A stretch of DNA of 64,000 bases, from positions 1 to 64,000 of the forward strand of contig JANRKB010000010.1 in assembly GCA_033763695.1 (NCBI GenBank), given 5' to 3'. This DNA comes from JANRKB01 sp033763695 (GTDB lineage Bacteria > Planctomycetota > Phycisphaerae > Phycisphaerales > UBA1924). The stretch's first letter is position 1. Every line of letters starts with the position of its first letter. The position numbers and the translations under genes were made by a program. The notes beneath the pieces were generated by a model. It ran no database searches. It was not told the DNA's origin and saw only the letters and a program-made list of their open reading frames with translations. Shown piece after piece: positions 9,255 through 16,455 of this stretch.

Positions 9255-10640
9255 TTGTCCGCCTCTGGCTTTCCGCTCGGGCCGCGGCTCACTGTGTCCC
9301 ATACGCCTTCCACGCAAACAGAACGCTTTCGACGCGGCCGCACGCTGCGCGACGATCTGCGCTTCAACACGACCGACGGCGTGTTGTACTCCATCAGCGT
9401 CGGGCTTGGTGAAGCGTTCTTCGCCAAGTTCGTCCATGAACTGGGGCTCGGCCCGGTCGCGGTGGGGCTGGTGCTGACCGTCCCGGTGCTCGTCGGTGCA
9501 GCTCTTCAGACGATCGGTCCGCCCATCGTCCGCCGCGCTCGCGACTTTCGCGGCTGGGTCGTCGGTACCGCCGCGTTGCAGGCCGCGATCCTCCTACCGA
9601 TGATCGCGCTCGCGGTACTCTTGCCGTCGATCAAGCCCGCGCTGCTGATTCTCCCCACCCTGCTTCACGGCATTGGTGCCGGGTTCTGGGCGAGCGTTGC
9701 GACGATTGCGCTGCCGGTTCTGGCCTTTGCACTCATCGCGCTGTATTGGGCCGCGGGCCTCGCCACCAGCCCGGCGTGGAATGCGTGGACCGGCTTGCTG
9801 ATCCCTCGCGCCGTGCGCGGACACTACTTCGGCATCCGCACCTTTCAATGCCAACTAAGCACGCTGCTTGCGCTGCTCGCGGGCGGCTGGCTGCTTGATC
9901 ATGTTCCCGGTGCGTTTGGCGTGTCCACGCTCGCGGCTTTCGGCGTCACATTCGCCCTCGCCGCCGCGTGCCGCTTCGCATCGGCGTACTACCTCGCACA
10001 CTACAGCACGCCCGCTCGCATGCCCGTCGAGGAGCGCGTACCCGTGGCCGAGTTCGTGCGGCGCATCCGCCGCTCACACGATGGACGCTTCCTCGCATAT
10101 GTGCTCGCGGTCATGTTCGCGGCACAGATCTCGCAGCCTTTCTTCAACCCGTTCATGTTCAATGTGCTCAAGGTGAGCACCGCGGACTATGCGTGGCTGA
10201 TCGCCGGGCCTTACCTCGGGCGCATGATTGCGGCACCGCTCGCGGGTATGGTCGCCAAGCGCCGCGGGCCGCGTCTTTGCCTCGAGATCGGAGGCATCGC
10301 GATCATCCCGATGTCGCTCGTCTGGCTGGTCAGCGATGCGTTCTGGTGGCTGCTTGCGGCCCAGATCATCACCGGCGCGATCTGGGCGATGTTCGAACTC
10401 GGGCAGCAACTGCTCAACCTTGAGGCGCTCGCCCAAAACGAACGCAGCAGCCTGCTGACCAAGTTCATCCTGCTTCAGGAAGTCTTCCGCACCAGCGGAT
10501 CGCTCGCGGGCGGCAAGATTCTGGATTCCATGCAGGCCTCGCCCAGCGCGTACACCTGGGTCTTCTGGGTGTCGACGCTCGCGCGCGCGGGTGCTGTGTT
10601 GCTTCTCGTGCGTCTGCGCCGTGCCAAGGATCGTGCGTGA
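9255..10640 (+). CDS. MFS transporter
   Basis: Integral membrane protein of about 461 residues with around 12 hydrophobic segments and MFS-like layout (GVLYSISVGLGEAFF at the first helix and an arginine-rich loop after the sixth). It resembles major-facilitator permeases of unassigned substrate. The start is uncertain: TTG 9255 lies 10 nt after a TACGCT box (9239-9244), while GTG 9294 is also in frame. The stop overlaps the next gene by 4 bp (GTGA), so the two are translationally coupled. Confidence 0.8.
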   Translation: MSASGFPLGPRLTVSHTPSTQTERFRRGRTLRDDLRFNTTDGVLYSISVGLGEAFFAKFVHELGLGPVAVGLVLTVPVLVGAALQTIGPPIVRRARDFRGWVVGTAALQAAILLPMIALAVLLPSIKPALLILPTLLHGIGAGFWASVATIALPVLAFALIALYWAAGLATSPAWNAWTGLLIPRAVRGHYFGIRTFQCQLSTLLALLAGGWLLDHVPGAFGVSTLAAFGVTFALAAACRFASAYYLAHYSTPARMPVEERVPVAEFVRRIRRSHDGRFLAYVLAVMFAAQISQPFFNPFMFNVLKVSTADYAWLIAGPYLGRMIAAPLAGMVAKRRGPRLCLEIGGIAIIPMSLVWLVSDAFWWLLAAQIITGAIWAMFELGQQLLNLEALAQNERSSLLTKFILLQEVFRTSGSLAGGKILDSMQASPSAYTWVFWVSTLARAGAVLLLVRLRRAKDRA

Positions 10641-11131
10641 ACACCCTGCTCACGTGGCGCACCAACGACGATCGCGGCAAGCCGGCGCGGCTCGCGGTTG
10701 TCGTCTGGCCCCGCGATGCCTCTGGCCAACCGCGTCCCACCTGGCGTGCCGCGGGGCGCATGCTGCTCAGCGGAACGCGTGCACGGGTTGTGCAGGTTCC
10801 CATCCTCGCGCTGCTTGCGCTCGGCTTGGTCGCGGCCGCGGTGCTCAACGGCGGGCCTTCCGTGCTCGCGCTGCTGTCATTCTCGCCGGTGCTGTCGATC
10901 TCGTTGCTCATCGTGTTCAGCGGTCTTGTCGCATTCAGTGACGGAATCGAGCAGCACAAGGACCGGCTCAAGAACATCCGCCTTCGCGAGAACCAGTGTC
11001 CCGCCTGCGGCTACAGCCTTCAGGAACTTGAACCCTCCGCCGACGGCTGCCTCGTCTGCCCCGAATGCGGCGGCGCATGGCGTCTCGCACGTCTCGACGC
11101 GCCCCAGCGTGTGGTCATTCGTCAGTCGTGA
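10637..11131 (+). CDS. small membrane protein with C-terminal zinc ribbon
   Basis: Protein of 164 residues. Two hydrophobic segments in the middle (VQVPILALLALGLVAAAVL and the following SFSPVLSISLLIVFSG) are followed by a cytoplasmic tail with two CxxC pairs, CPACGYSLQEL and CPECGGAW, spaced as a zinc ribbon. Such CPxCGY ribbons are frequent in planctomycete proteins of unknown role. It starts at a GTG inside the stop of the MFS gene, so it may be a small partner of that transporter. No catalytic residues are seen. Confidence 0.7.
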   Translation: MNTLLTWRTNDDRGKPARLAVVVWPRDASGQPRPTWRAAGRMLLSGTRARVVQVPILALLALGLVAAAVLNGGPSVLALLSFSPVLSISLLIVFSGLVAFSDGIEQHKDRLKNIRLRENQCPACGYSLQELEPSADGCLVCPECGGAWRLARLDAPQRVVIRQS

Positions 11132-11147
11132 TGCTCGACCCTTCCGA

Positions 11148-11153
11148 TACACT
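11148..11153 (+). promoter_or_regulatory. -10-like box of crcB, probably leaderless
   Basis: TACACT lies 6 nt before the ATG at 11160. Only 28 bp separate the genes, so no fluoride riboswitch fits. Confidence 0.5.
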
Positions 11154-11159
11154 GGCCGC

Positions 11160-11546
11160 ATGCTCAAGCTCGCGCTCGTGATGATTTGCGGCTCGCTCGG
11201 TACGGCATTGCGATTCGGTGTCGTCGCCATCGCCCAGCGTCTGAGCCCTGCCACGAGCGAGCACGCGGCGTGGCCGTGGGGCACGTTCGTTGTCAATCTC
11301 GCGGGCTGCGTTGCGATCGGCTACCTCGCGACCATGTTTGCCGGGCGTTGGCCGGTGCGCGAAGAAGTGCGTCTCGCCGTGCTCGTTGGCATCCTCGGCG
11401 GCTTCACGACGTTCTCATCATTCGCGTGGGAAGGCCTCGACATGTTCCAGCGGGGCGACCCCGTCAAGGCGATCGCATACGTGGTCGCGTCCAACGTTCT
11501 GGGCTTGGGTTGTGCGTGGCTCGGCGCGACCATCGCGCGGACCTGA
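11160..11546 (+). CDS. crcB: fluoride channel CrcB/Fluc
   Basis: Fluc proteins form dual-topology dimers that export fluoride. The 128-residue protein has four hydrophobic segments and the family motifs: GSLGTALRFG in helix 1, WGTFVVNLAGC (the conserved polar Asn region) and GGFTTFSSFAWE with the phenylalanine box and central sodium-site residues. Length is normal for the family. Only one copy is present, consistent with a homodimer. A TACACT box precedes the ATG directly and no crcB riboswitch is visible. Confidence 0.93.
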   Translation: MLKLALVMICGSLGTALRFGVVAIAQRLSPATSEHAAWPWGTFVVNLAGCVAIGYLATMFAGRWPVREEVRLAVLVGILGGFTTFSSFAWEGLDMFQRGDPVKAIAYVVASNVLGLGCAWLGATIART

Positions 11547-11588
11547 CGCGCGGCGGGCGACGGGACGACGCGGCACCATGCGGAGCGT

Positions 11589-12278
11589 TCAACGCCGCCG
11601 CAGTGCGAGAATGAGCTCGACCTGCCCCGTCGGCTGCTGCAGGCGTCGTGCGATATCGACCGGGCCATAACCCGCATCGCTGAGTTGATACACCTGCTGA
11701 TGCACAGGGTCGCTGATCAGTGGCTCGGGAGGCGTCACACGCACGCGCGGCTTGGCCTCGATACTCTCGCGCGGCACGGTCTCCGCGTGGCGGATCTCCG
11801 CCTGCAGCGTGCCGATCGTCACCTCGGCCTTGGCGATCAGGCCCTCGAGCCGCGACGCACGCGCATCCAGATCCGCGAGCAACTGGTCGAGTTCTTCTTG
11901 CAGCGAGCGCAGGTCCGCGGCATTGATCTGAGTCGCCGCCGCGTTGCCCGCGGGCGATGCGTCCGACTGCTTGCGCCCGCGGCGCATCGGCGTCGGCTCG
12001 TCCGGCGGTCGTGCATCCTCGGCCCGGGCCTTCGCTGCGGCGCGCAACTGGGACACGACCAGCCAGATGCCAAGAAGCAAGGCCGCGGTGCCGACCGTCG
12101 GCCCAAACCAAGTTGGGCTGCCCGCGAAGAACGCGGCCACCACGCCGCTTGACGACGAGTTCGCCTGGTCCGCGGGCGGTAGGGCGACGCCGCTCTCGCC
12201 GGTGTCTGCAAGCGATGCGACGGCAGAGGTCGCACACGCCGCGTGAATCATGAACTGTGAAATGGCGAGGAGGGTCAC
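11589..12278 (-). CDS. exported/membrane coiled-coil protein with C-terminal HTH-like segment
   Basis: Protein of 229 residues, or 220 if it starts at ATG 12251 (MIHAACATSAV). It has an N-terminal hydrophobic region, a second membrane segment near residues 56-75 (GPTVGTAALLLGIWLVVSQL), a basic linker, then a coiled coil (LRSLQEELDQLLADLDARASRLE). The C-terminus (VYQLSDAGYGPVDIARRLQQPTGQVELILALRR) resembles the helix-turn-helix tail of DUF6115-type proteins found near motility genes in other bacteria, but no motility genes are here. I infer a membrane-anchored cytoplasmic coiled coil. The function is unknown. Confidence 0.65.
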   Translation of the reverse strand: MTLLAISQFMIHAACATSAVASLADTGESGVALPPADQANSSSSGVVAAFFAGSPTWFGPTVGTAALLLGIWLVVSQLRAAAKARAEDARPPDEPTPMRRGRKQSDASPAGNAAATQINAADLRSLQEELDQLLADLDARASRLEGLIAKAEVTIGTLQAEIRHAETVPRESIEAKPRVRVTPPEPLISDPVHQQVYQLSDAGYGPVDIARRLQQPTGQVELILALRRR

Positions 12279-12385
12279 GCCTGATCCGCATCCATGGGTT
12301 GGGGCTTTGGTTCAGTTCGCTCCACACCACGAATGTGGAGCGACAAAGCCGCACCGGGCTCCGCCGGCTCGCGGAGTCTAGCAGA

Positions 12386-12391
12386 TACGAT
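12386..12391 (+). promoter_or_regulatory. -10-like box of tilS, probably leaderless
   Basis: TACGAT lies 6 nt before the GTG at 12398. Confidence 0.45.
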
Positions 12392-12397
12392 CTGCCC

Positions 12398-13438
12398 GTG
12401 GCGAACACGCCGATCGTCATTCCCGGCAAACGCATCGCGATCGTCCGAAAGGTTCGCGCGGCGTGGCGAACGTTGACCGGCGGCGGTCGCGTTCCCGATG
12501 CCGAGCGACGAACTCTGGTGGCGTGTTCCGGCGGCGCGGATTCCTCGGCCCTCGCACTCGCGCTCGCCGACACGAACCAGATCGTCCTTGCCCACGTCGT
12601 CCATGACATGCGCCCACGCGAGGATGCCTTCGCCGATCGCGATGCCGTGGCGCAGCTTGCAAGCGCCCTCGGCGTGCCGTTCGTCTGGGCTGAGATTCGC
12701 GTGCATGGATCGTCCACTCGTCCTGCCGGCAACACCGAAGCCAGGGCTCGAACGCTGCGCTACGCGGCGTTGGCAAAGCTCGCCACGGAGAACGCGTGCC
12801 CGGTCGTCGCCACTGCCCATCACGCCGACGATCAACTCGAAACGATCCTGATGCGGCTCCTGCGCGGCAGTGGCCCGCGCGGCCTCGGGGCAATCCCGCC
12901 GTCGCGTCGGCTCGCGCCGGGTGTCCGACTCATTCGCCCGATGCTTTCGGTTTCTCGCGCCCAGTGCGAAGAACTCTGCGCGACGAGCGGTTGGACGTGG
13001 CGCGAGGACGCGACCAACGCCGACCAGACGCGTCTGCGCAGCGCCATTCGCCACGCCGTCGTGCCAGCCCTCCGAGCCATTCGTCCCGATGTCGCGAGCA
13101 AGGCGGCCCAAGCGGCGTCGCTCCAACGCGCCGCGGCACGCGTGCTCACCGAGCAGGCACTGTCGCTCATGCAACAGGCGTCGCGGCAGGGCGACGCGCT
13201 CGTCTGGGAACGTGCGGTCCTCGCCGACCAACCGCCCATCGTTCTGGGCGAGCTGGTCCGAGCCGCTCGGAGCCAGGTTTGCTCGCGCGGGCGACGCGAG
13301 CGGCTCTCGACCGACGCGATGAATCCCGTCATTCGCGCGATTCGCGACAACGTGGGCGGCAGCCGTATCTGGCAGGTTGCCGGGCTTGCAATCCAGATTG
13401 ATGCCCAGTCCGTCCGAGTTTCCGCCGCTTCGCCTTGA
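12398..13438 (+). CDS. tilS: tRNA(Ile)-lysidine synthetase
   Basis: TilS converts C34 of the CAU-anticodon tRNA-Ile to lysidine using ATP and lysine. The 346-residue protein carries the N-type ATP pyrophosphatase loop ACSGGADSSALALALAD, then ATAHHADDQLETILMRLLRGSGPRGLGAI, which is the TilS signature. The C-terminal domain is short compared with E. coli TilS. I chose GTG 12398 because it sits 6 nt after a TACGAT box and just before the first conserved helix; a longer open frame from 12257 is unsupported. Confidence 0.93.
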   Translation: MANTPIVIPGKRIAIVRKVRAAWRTLTGGGRVPDAERRTLVACSGGADSSALALALADTNQIVLAHVVHDMRPREDAFADRDAVAQLASALGVPFVWAEIRVHGSSTRPAGNTEARARTLRYAALAKLATENACPVVATAHHADDQLETILMRLLRGSGPRGLGAIPPSRRLAPGVRLIRPMLSVSRAQCEELCATSGWTWREDATNADQTRLRSAIRHAVVPALRAIRPDVASKAAQAASLQRAAARVLTEQALSLMQQASRQGDALVWERAVLADQPPIVLGELVRAARSQVCSRGRRERLSTDAMNPVIRAIRDNVGGSRIWQVAGLAIQIDAQSVRVSAASP

Positions 13439-13478
13439 CCCCACGCCCCGTTGAGAGATTCGTGCTACCATCTGCCTG

Positions 13479-13495
13479 TTCTTGCCTGACAAGAA
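13479..13495. promoter_or_regulatory. palindrome upstream of ctaB
   Basis: TTCTTG-cctga-CAAGAA is a perfect 6 bp inverted repeat with a 5 bp centre, between tilS and ctaB. It is 16 bp after a possible TACCAT -10 box at 13465. It could be an operator or a small leader hairpin; this is inference. Confidence 0.35.
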
Positions 13496-13572
13496 AATGT
13501 GAGCGTTCGCCGGAAGCTCTCTCACCAATGCGCTGAACCTGCAGGTTCGCGTTTCTGGGGAAGTTCCCGGGC

Positions 13573-14595
13573 TTGCTCTCGATTCGGAGTCGATGTTTGA
13601 CGCAGATCAGCCGCGAAAGTCAGGGACGACTTGAGAGCGTCTTGCCCGCCGATGTGGCCGGGCCGGCGGCGTCGCTCGCCGAACTGATTCGCGCGCTTGT
13701 TCAGACCACCAAACCCGGCATCACCCGCCTCGTCACGATCACCTCCATCGTCGGCTACGTCATGGCCGCGGCGGTTGGCCATCGCGCTGACGGCTGGATG
13801 GCGATGGCCTCCACGTTCATCGCGTGCGTGGTGGGCACGGCTCTTTCAGCCGCCGGTGCGAACGCCCTCAACCAGTGGTGGGAGCGTCAGCGCGATGCTC
13901 GCATGCTCCGCACGCAGCGCCGCCCGCTGCCGATGGAGCGTGTGACCCCCGCAGCCGTGCTCGCGTTGGGCAGCGTGCTCTCAATCGTTGGCGTCGGTGT
14001 TTTGTGGGCAGGCTGCGGCTTGCCCGCCGCGCTGGTCTCGCTCACCTGCGTGCTCGTGTACGTCCTGCTCTACACGCCGCTCAAGCCCATCACGTCTCTT
14101 GCGACCTACGTCGGCGCGATCCCCGGCGCGCTCCCGCCGCTCATCGGCTGGGCCGCGTCCAGCGGCGGCTCACTCGATGTGCTCATGCAGGCCGGTGGCC
14201 TGTCGCTCGTCGCGCTGATGACCGTGTGGCAGATCCCGCACTTCATGGCCATCGCGTGGATGTATCGCGACGACTACGCCAAGGGCGGATTCTGCGTGCT
14301 GCCCACCCGCGACCCTCTGGGCATCAAGACCTCCCGCGTCATCGTCATCTGGACACTGCTCTTGATCCCCGCGACGCTGGCCCCGGCCTGGGCGATGCCC
14401 ACGCGACTGGGCTGGTTCTACATCGCAGTGGCCGCGCTCACCGGCCTGGTCTTTGCAGTGCTTGCATGGCGTCTTGTCCGCTCCCGCGAGCGGGGCGACG
14501 CGCGCCGCGTCTTCTTCGGGTCGATCATCCATCTGCCGCTCTTGCTGCTCGCCATGGTCGGCGAGGCGCTTGTGCGTGTTGCCCTCAGCCAATGA
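13573..14595 (+). CDS. ctaB: protoheme IX farnesyltransferase (heme O synthase)
   Basis: CtaB transfers a farnesyl group to heme B, making heme O for cytochrome oxidases. The multi-pass membrane protein has the UbiA-family Asp-rich motifs: NQWWERQRDARMLRTQRRP and YRDDYAKGGF, plus YTPLKPITSLATYVGAIPG between them. About 340 residues from TTG 13573, but the start is uncertain; GTG 13654 and TTG 13642 are in frame and would remove a poorly conserved N-terminus. An ABC exporter follows 10 bp downstream, and the trio is probably one operon for cytochrome biogenesis. No oxidase subunit is in the window. Confidence 0.92.
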   Translation: MLSIRSRCLTQISRESQGRLESVLPADVAGPAASLAELIRALVQTTKPGITRLVTITSIVGYVMAAAVGHRADGWMAMASTFIACVVGTALSAAGANALNQWWERQRDARMLRTQRRPLPMERVTPAAVLALGSVLSIVGVGVLWAGCGLPAALVSLTCVLVYVLLYTPLKPITSLATYVGAIPGALPPLIGWAASSGGSLDVLMQAGGLSLVALMTVWQIPHFMAIAWMYRDDYAKGGFCVLPTRDPLGIKTSRVIVIWTLLLIPATLAPAWAMPTRLGWFYIAVAALTGLVFAVLAWRLVRSRERGDARRVFFGSIIHLPLLLLAMVGEALVRVALSQ

Positions 14596-14605
14596 TCTGC
14601 GGCGC

Positions 14606-15604
14606 ATGAGCGGCACAGACCTCGCCATCTCGATTCGCAACGTCACCAAGACGTTTCCACCCTCGCGACGCGGCGGTGAATCGCGCACCGCGCTCGCCGG
14701 GGTCTCGCTCGACATCCCACACGGGCAGTGGCTCGCGCTGCTTGGGCCCAACGGCTGCGGCAAGTCGACGCTCCTCAAGGCGATTTCGCTCACCCATGCG
14801 CCAGCGTCGGGCACGATCGACGGCTTGGACACACCCGACCTTCACCACGCGCCCGGCGAGGCCCGCCGCGCGTTCCTCGCGCGACTTGGCGTGGTGTTCC
14901 AGGAGCCCGCGCTCGACAGTTTGCTGACGATCCGCGAGAATCTGCACACGCAAGCGGCACTCGTGGGGCTTTCGCGGAACGACGCCGCTCGCCGCATCGG
15001 CGAAGTGAGCGAGAGCCTGAGCATCACGCCGCGGCTCGACGAGCGCGTGAATACACTTTCGGGCGGCCTGCGTCGACGTGCGGACCTCGCCCGCGCGCTG
15101 CTGCACAGTCCTGACCTCTTGCTCCTCGACGAGGCGACGACTGGCCTCGACCTCGCGGCTCGTCGCGAGTTCTGGGATCTCATCCGCGATCTGCGCCGCC
15201 GCCAGCCGCGCATGACGATCATCGCCACGACGCACCTGATGGACGAGGCGGAAGCGGCGCAGATGGTCGCGATGATGTCGCGTGGACGGATCGCCCGTGT
15301 CGGCACGCCCGCCGAGATCCGCGCATCAATCGGCAAGAGCGTGATCCGCGTGCCCGTCGGCGTTGACAACGCCAAGGCGCGCGAGATCCTCGCCGCCCAT
15401 CGCATCGAATCTCGCGTTGTCGCCGGAGTTCTCACATCGTCAGTGGCCCAGGTTGACGCCGCCTCAGAGGCCGTTCGTGTTCTCGCGGCGTCGGGCGTCG
15501 CGTTTGAGTTCGGCCCGCCCACGCTCGGCGACGCGTATCTTGCCATCACCGGCGAAGGGCTTGAGACCGGCAACGTATCGAGCGATGCGGAGGCCGCGGC
15601 ATGA
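14606..15604 (+). CDS. ABC transporter ATP-binding protein
   Basis: Nucleotide-binding subunit of 332 residues, pairing with the permease that overlaps its stop codon. Walker A is GPNGCGKSTLL, the signature is LSGGLRRRADLARALL, Walker B is LLLLDEATTGLD, and the switch His is in IIATTHLMDEAEAA. It belongs to the DRR/NodI/CcmA-like group that works with ABC-2 permeases. The last 80 residues form a variable C-terminal domain. ATG 14606 starts 10 bp after the ctaB stop. Substrate is not predictable; the linkage to ctaB suggests heme or copper handling for oxidase assembly. Confidence 0.9.
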   Translation: MSGTDLAISIRNVTKTFPPSRRGGESRTALAGVSLDIPHGQWLALLGPNGCGKSTLLKAISLTHAPASGTIDGLDTPDLHHAPGEARRAFLARLGVVFQEPALDSLLTIRENLHTQAALVGLSRNDAARRIGEVSESLSITPRLDERVNTLSGGLRRRADLARALLHSPDLLLLDEATTGLDLAARREFWDLIRDLRRRQPRMTIIATTHLMDEAEAAQMVAMMSRGRIARVGTPAEIRASIGKSVIRVPVGVDNAKAREILAAHRIESRVVAGVLTSSVAQVDAASEAVRVLAASGVAFEFGPPTLGDAYLAITGEGLETGNVSSDAEAAA

Positions 15605-16404
15605 GCGAGCCCGCCCGTTCGAACCCCGCGATTCCCGCGCTGCTCGCGATGCTGCATCGCGAGTGGACACGCTTTGTTCGCCAACCTTCACGCCTCATCG
15701 CGTCCGTGCTCACGCCGCTGATGATGTGGGTGCTCGTCTCCTCTGGCCTGTCCGGCGGCATGAGCATGCTCACCGGTTCCGGCGCAGGATCTTCCTCCGC
15801 CAGCGGCGTCAACTACGCGGCCTACTCCCTTCCCGGCATGGCGACGCTCACCGTCGTCTTCAGCGCGATCTTCGGCGCGATCTCGCTCATCGAGGATCGA
15901 CACAGCGGCTTCCTGCAAGGTGTGCTCGTCGCCCCTGCTCCCGCGTGGTCATGGGTCGGTGCCAAGCTGCTCGGCGGCTCCTTGCTCGCCACCGCACAGG
16001 CTTCGATCCTTTTGCCGCTCGTCCTGATTCACTCCTCGGGCGTGACGCCGCTTGGCTTCCTCCTCGCAATCGGCGGCATGTTCCTCATCGCCACGTTCGT
16101 CGGCGCACTCGCGCTCGCTTTGGCGTGGCGTGTTGACAGCGTCCAAGGCTTCCACGGCGTGATGAACACGCTTCTTATGCCGATGTGGCTCCTCAGCGGC
16201 GGGCTGTTCCCGCTTTCCACCTCCAGCGGTTGGCTCCGCACGCTGATGCTCGCCAACCCGCTCACGTGGGGCACCGCTGTCGTCCGCGGCGGGCTCGGTG
16301 CCGCGGCCGATGTCCCCGGCGGAATGCCCGGCGCACTCGCGATCGCCGCCAGCGTCGCACTTGCCGCCTCCATCGTCACGCTGCTGAGCATGAGCCGACG
16401 CTGA
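15601..16404 (+). CDS. ABC-2 type permease
   Basis: Integral membrane subunit of 267 residues with about six hydrophobic segments and the ABC-2 pattern of an N-terminal amphipathic region (ALLAMLHREWTRFVRQPSRL) and a late MPMWLLSGGLFPLS segment, typical of daunorubicin/Nod-type exporters. The ATG overlaps the ATPase stop (ATGA), so the two are coupled and should form a 2+2 exporter. A middle Ser/Gly-rich loop (GAGSSSASG) is probably outside. Substrate unknown. Confidence 0.85.
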   Translation: MSEPARSNPAIPALLAMLHREWTRFVRQPSRLIASVLTPLMMWVLVSSGLSGGMSMLTGSGAGSSSASGVNYAAYSLPGMATLTVVFSAIFGAISLIEDRHSGFLQGVLVAPAPAWSWVGAKLLGGSLLATAQASILLPLVLIHSSGVTPLGFLLAIGGMFLIATFVGALALALAWRVDSVQGFHGVMNTLLMPMWLLSGGLFPLSTSSGWLRTLMLANPLTWGTAVVRGGLGAAADVPGGMPGALAIAASVALAASIVTLLSMSRR

Positions 16405-16442
16405 CGCGATTTCGCGCGTCCCACGCACCCAACCCGAACGCA

Positions 16443-16448
16443 TACGGT
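16443..16448 (+). promoter_or_regulatory. -10-like box, probably leaderless
   Basis: TACGGT lies 7 nt before the GTG at 16456. Confidence 0.35.
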
Positions 16449-16455
16449 TCCCCGC

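Noticed and set aside
11131..11160. Fluoride riboswitch before crcB
   Set aside because: Only 28 bp separate the genes and no pseudoknot fits; the gene seems leaderless.
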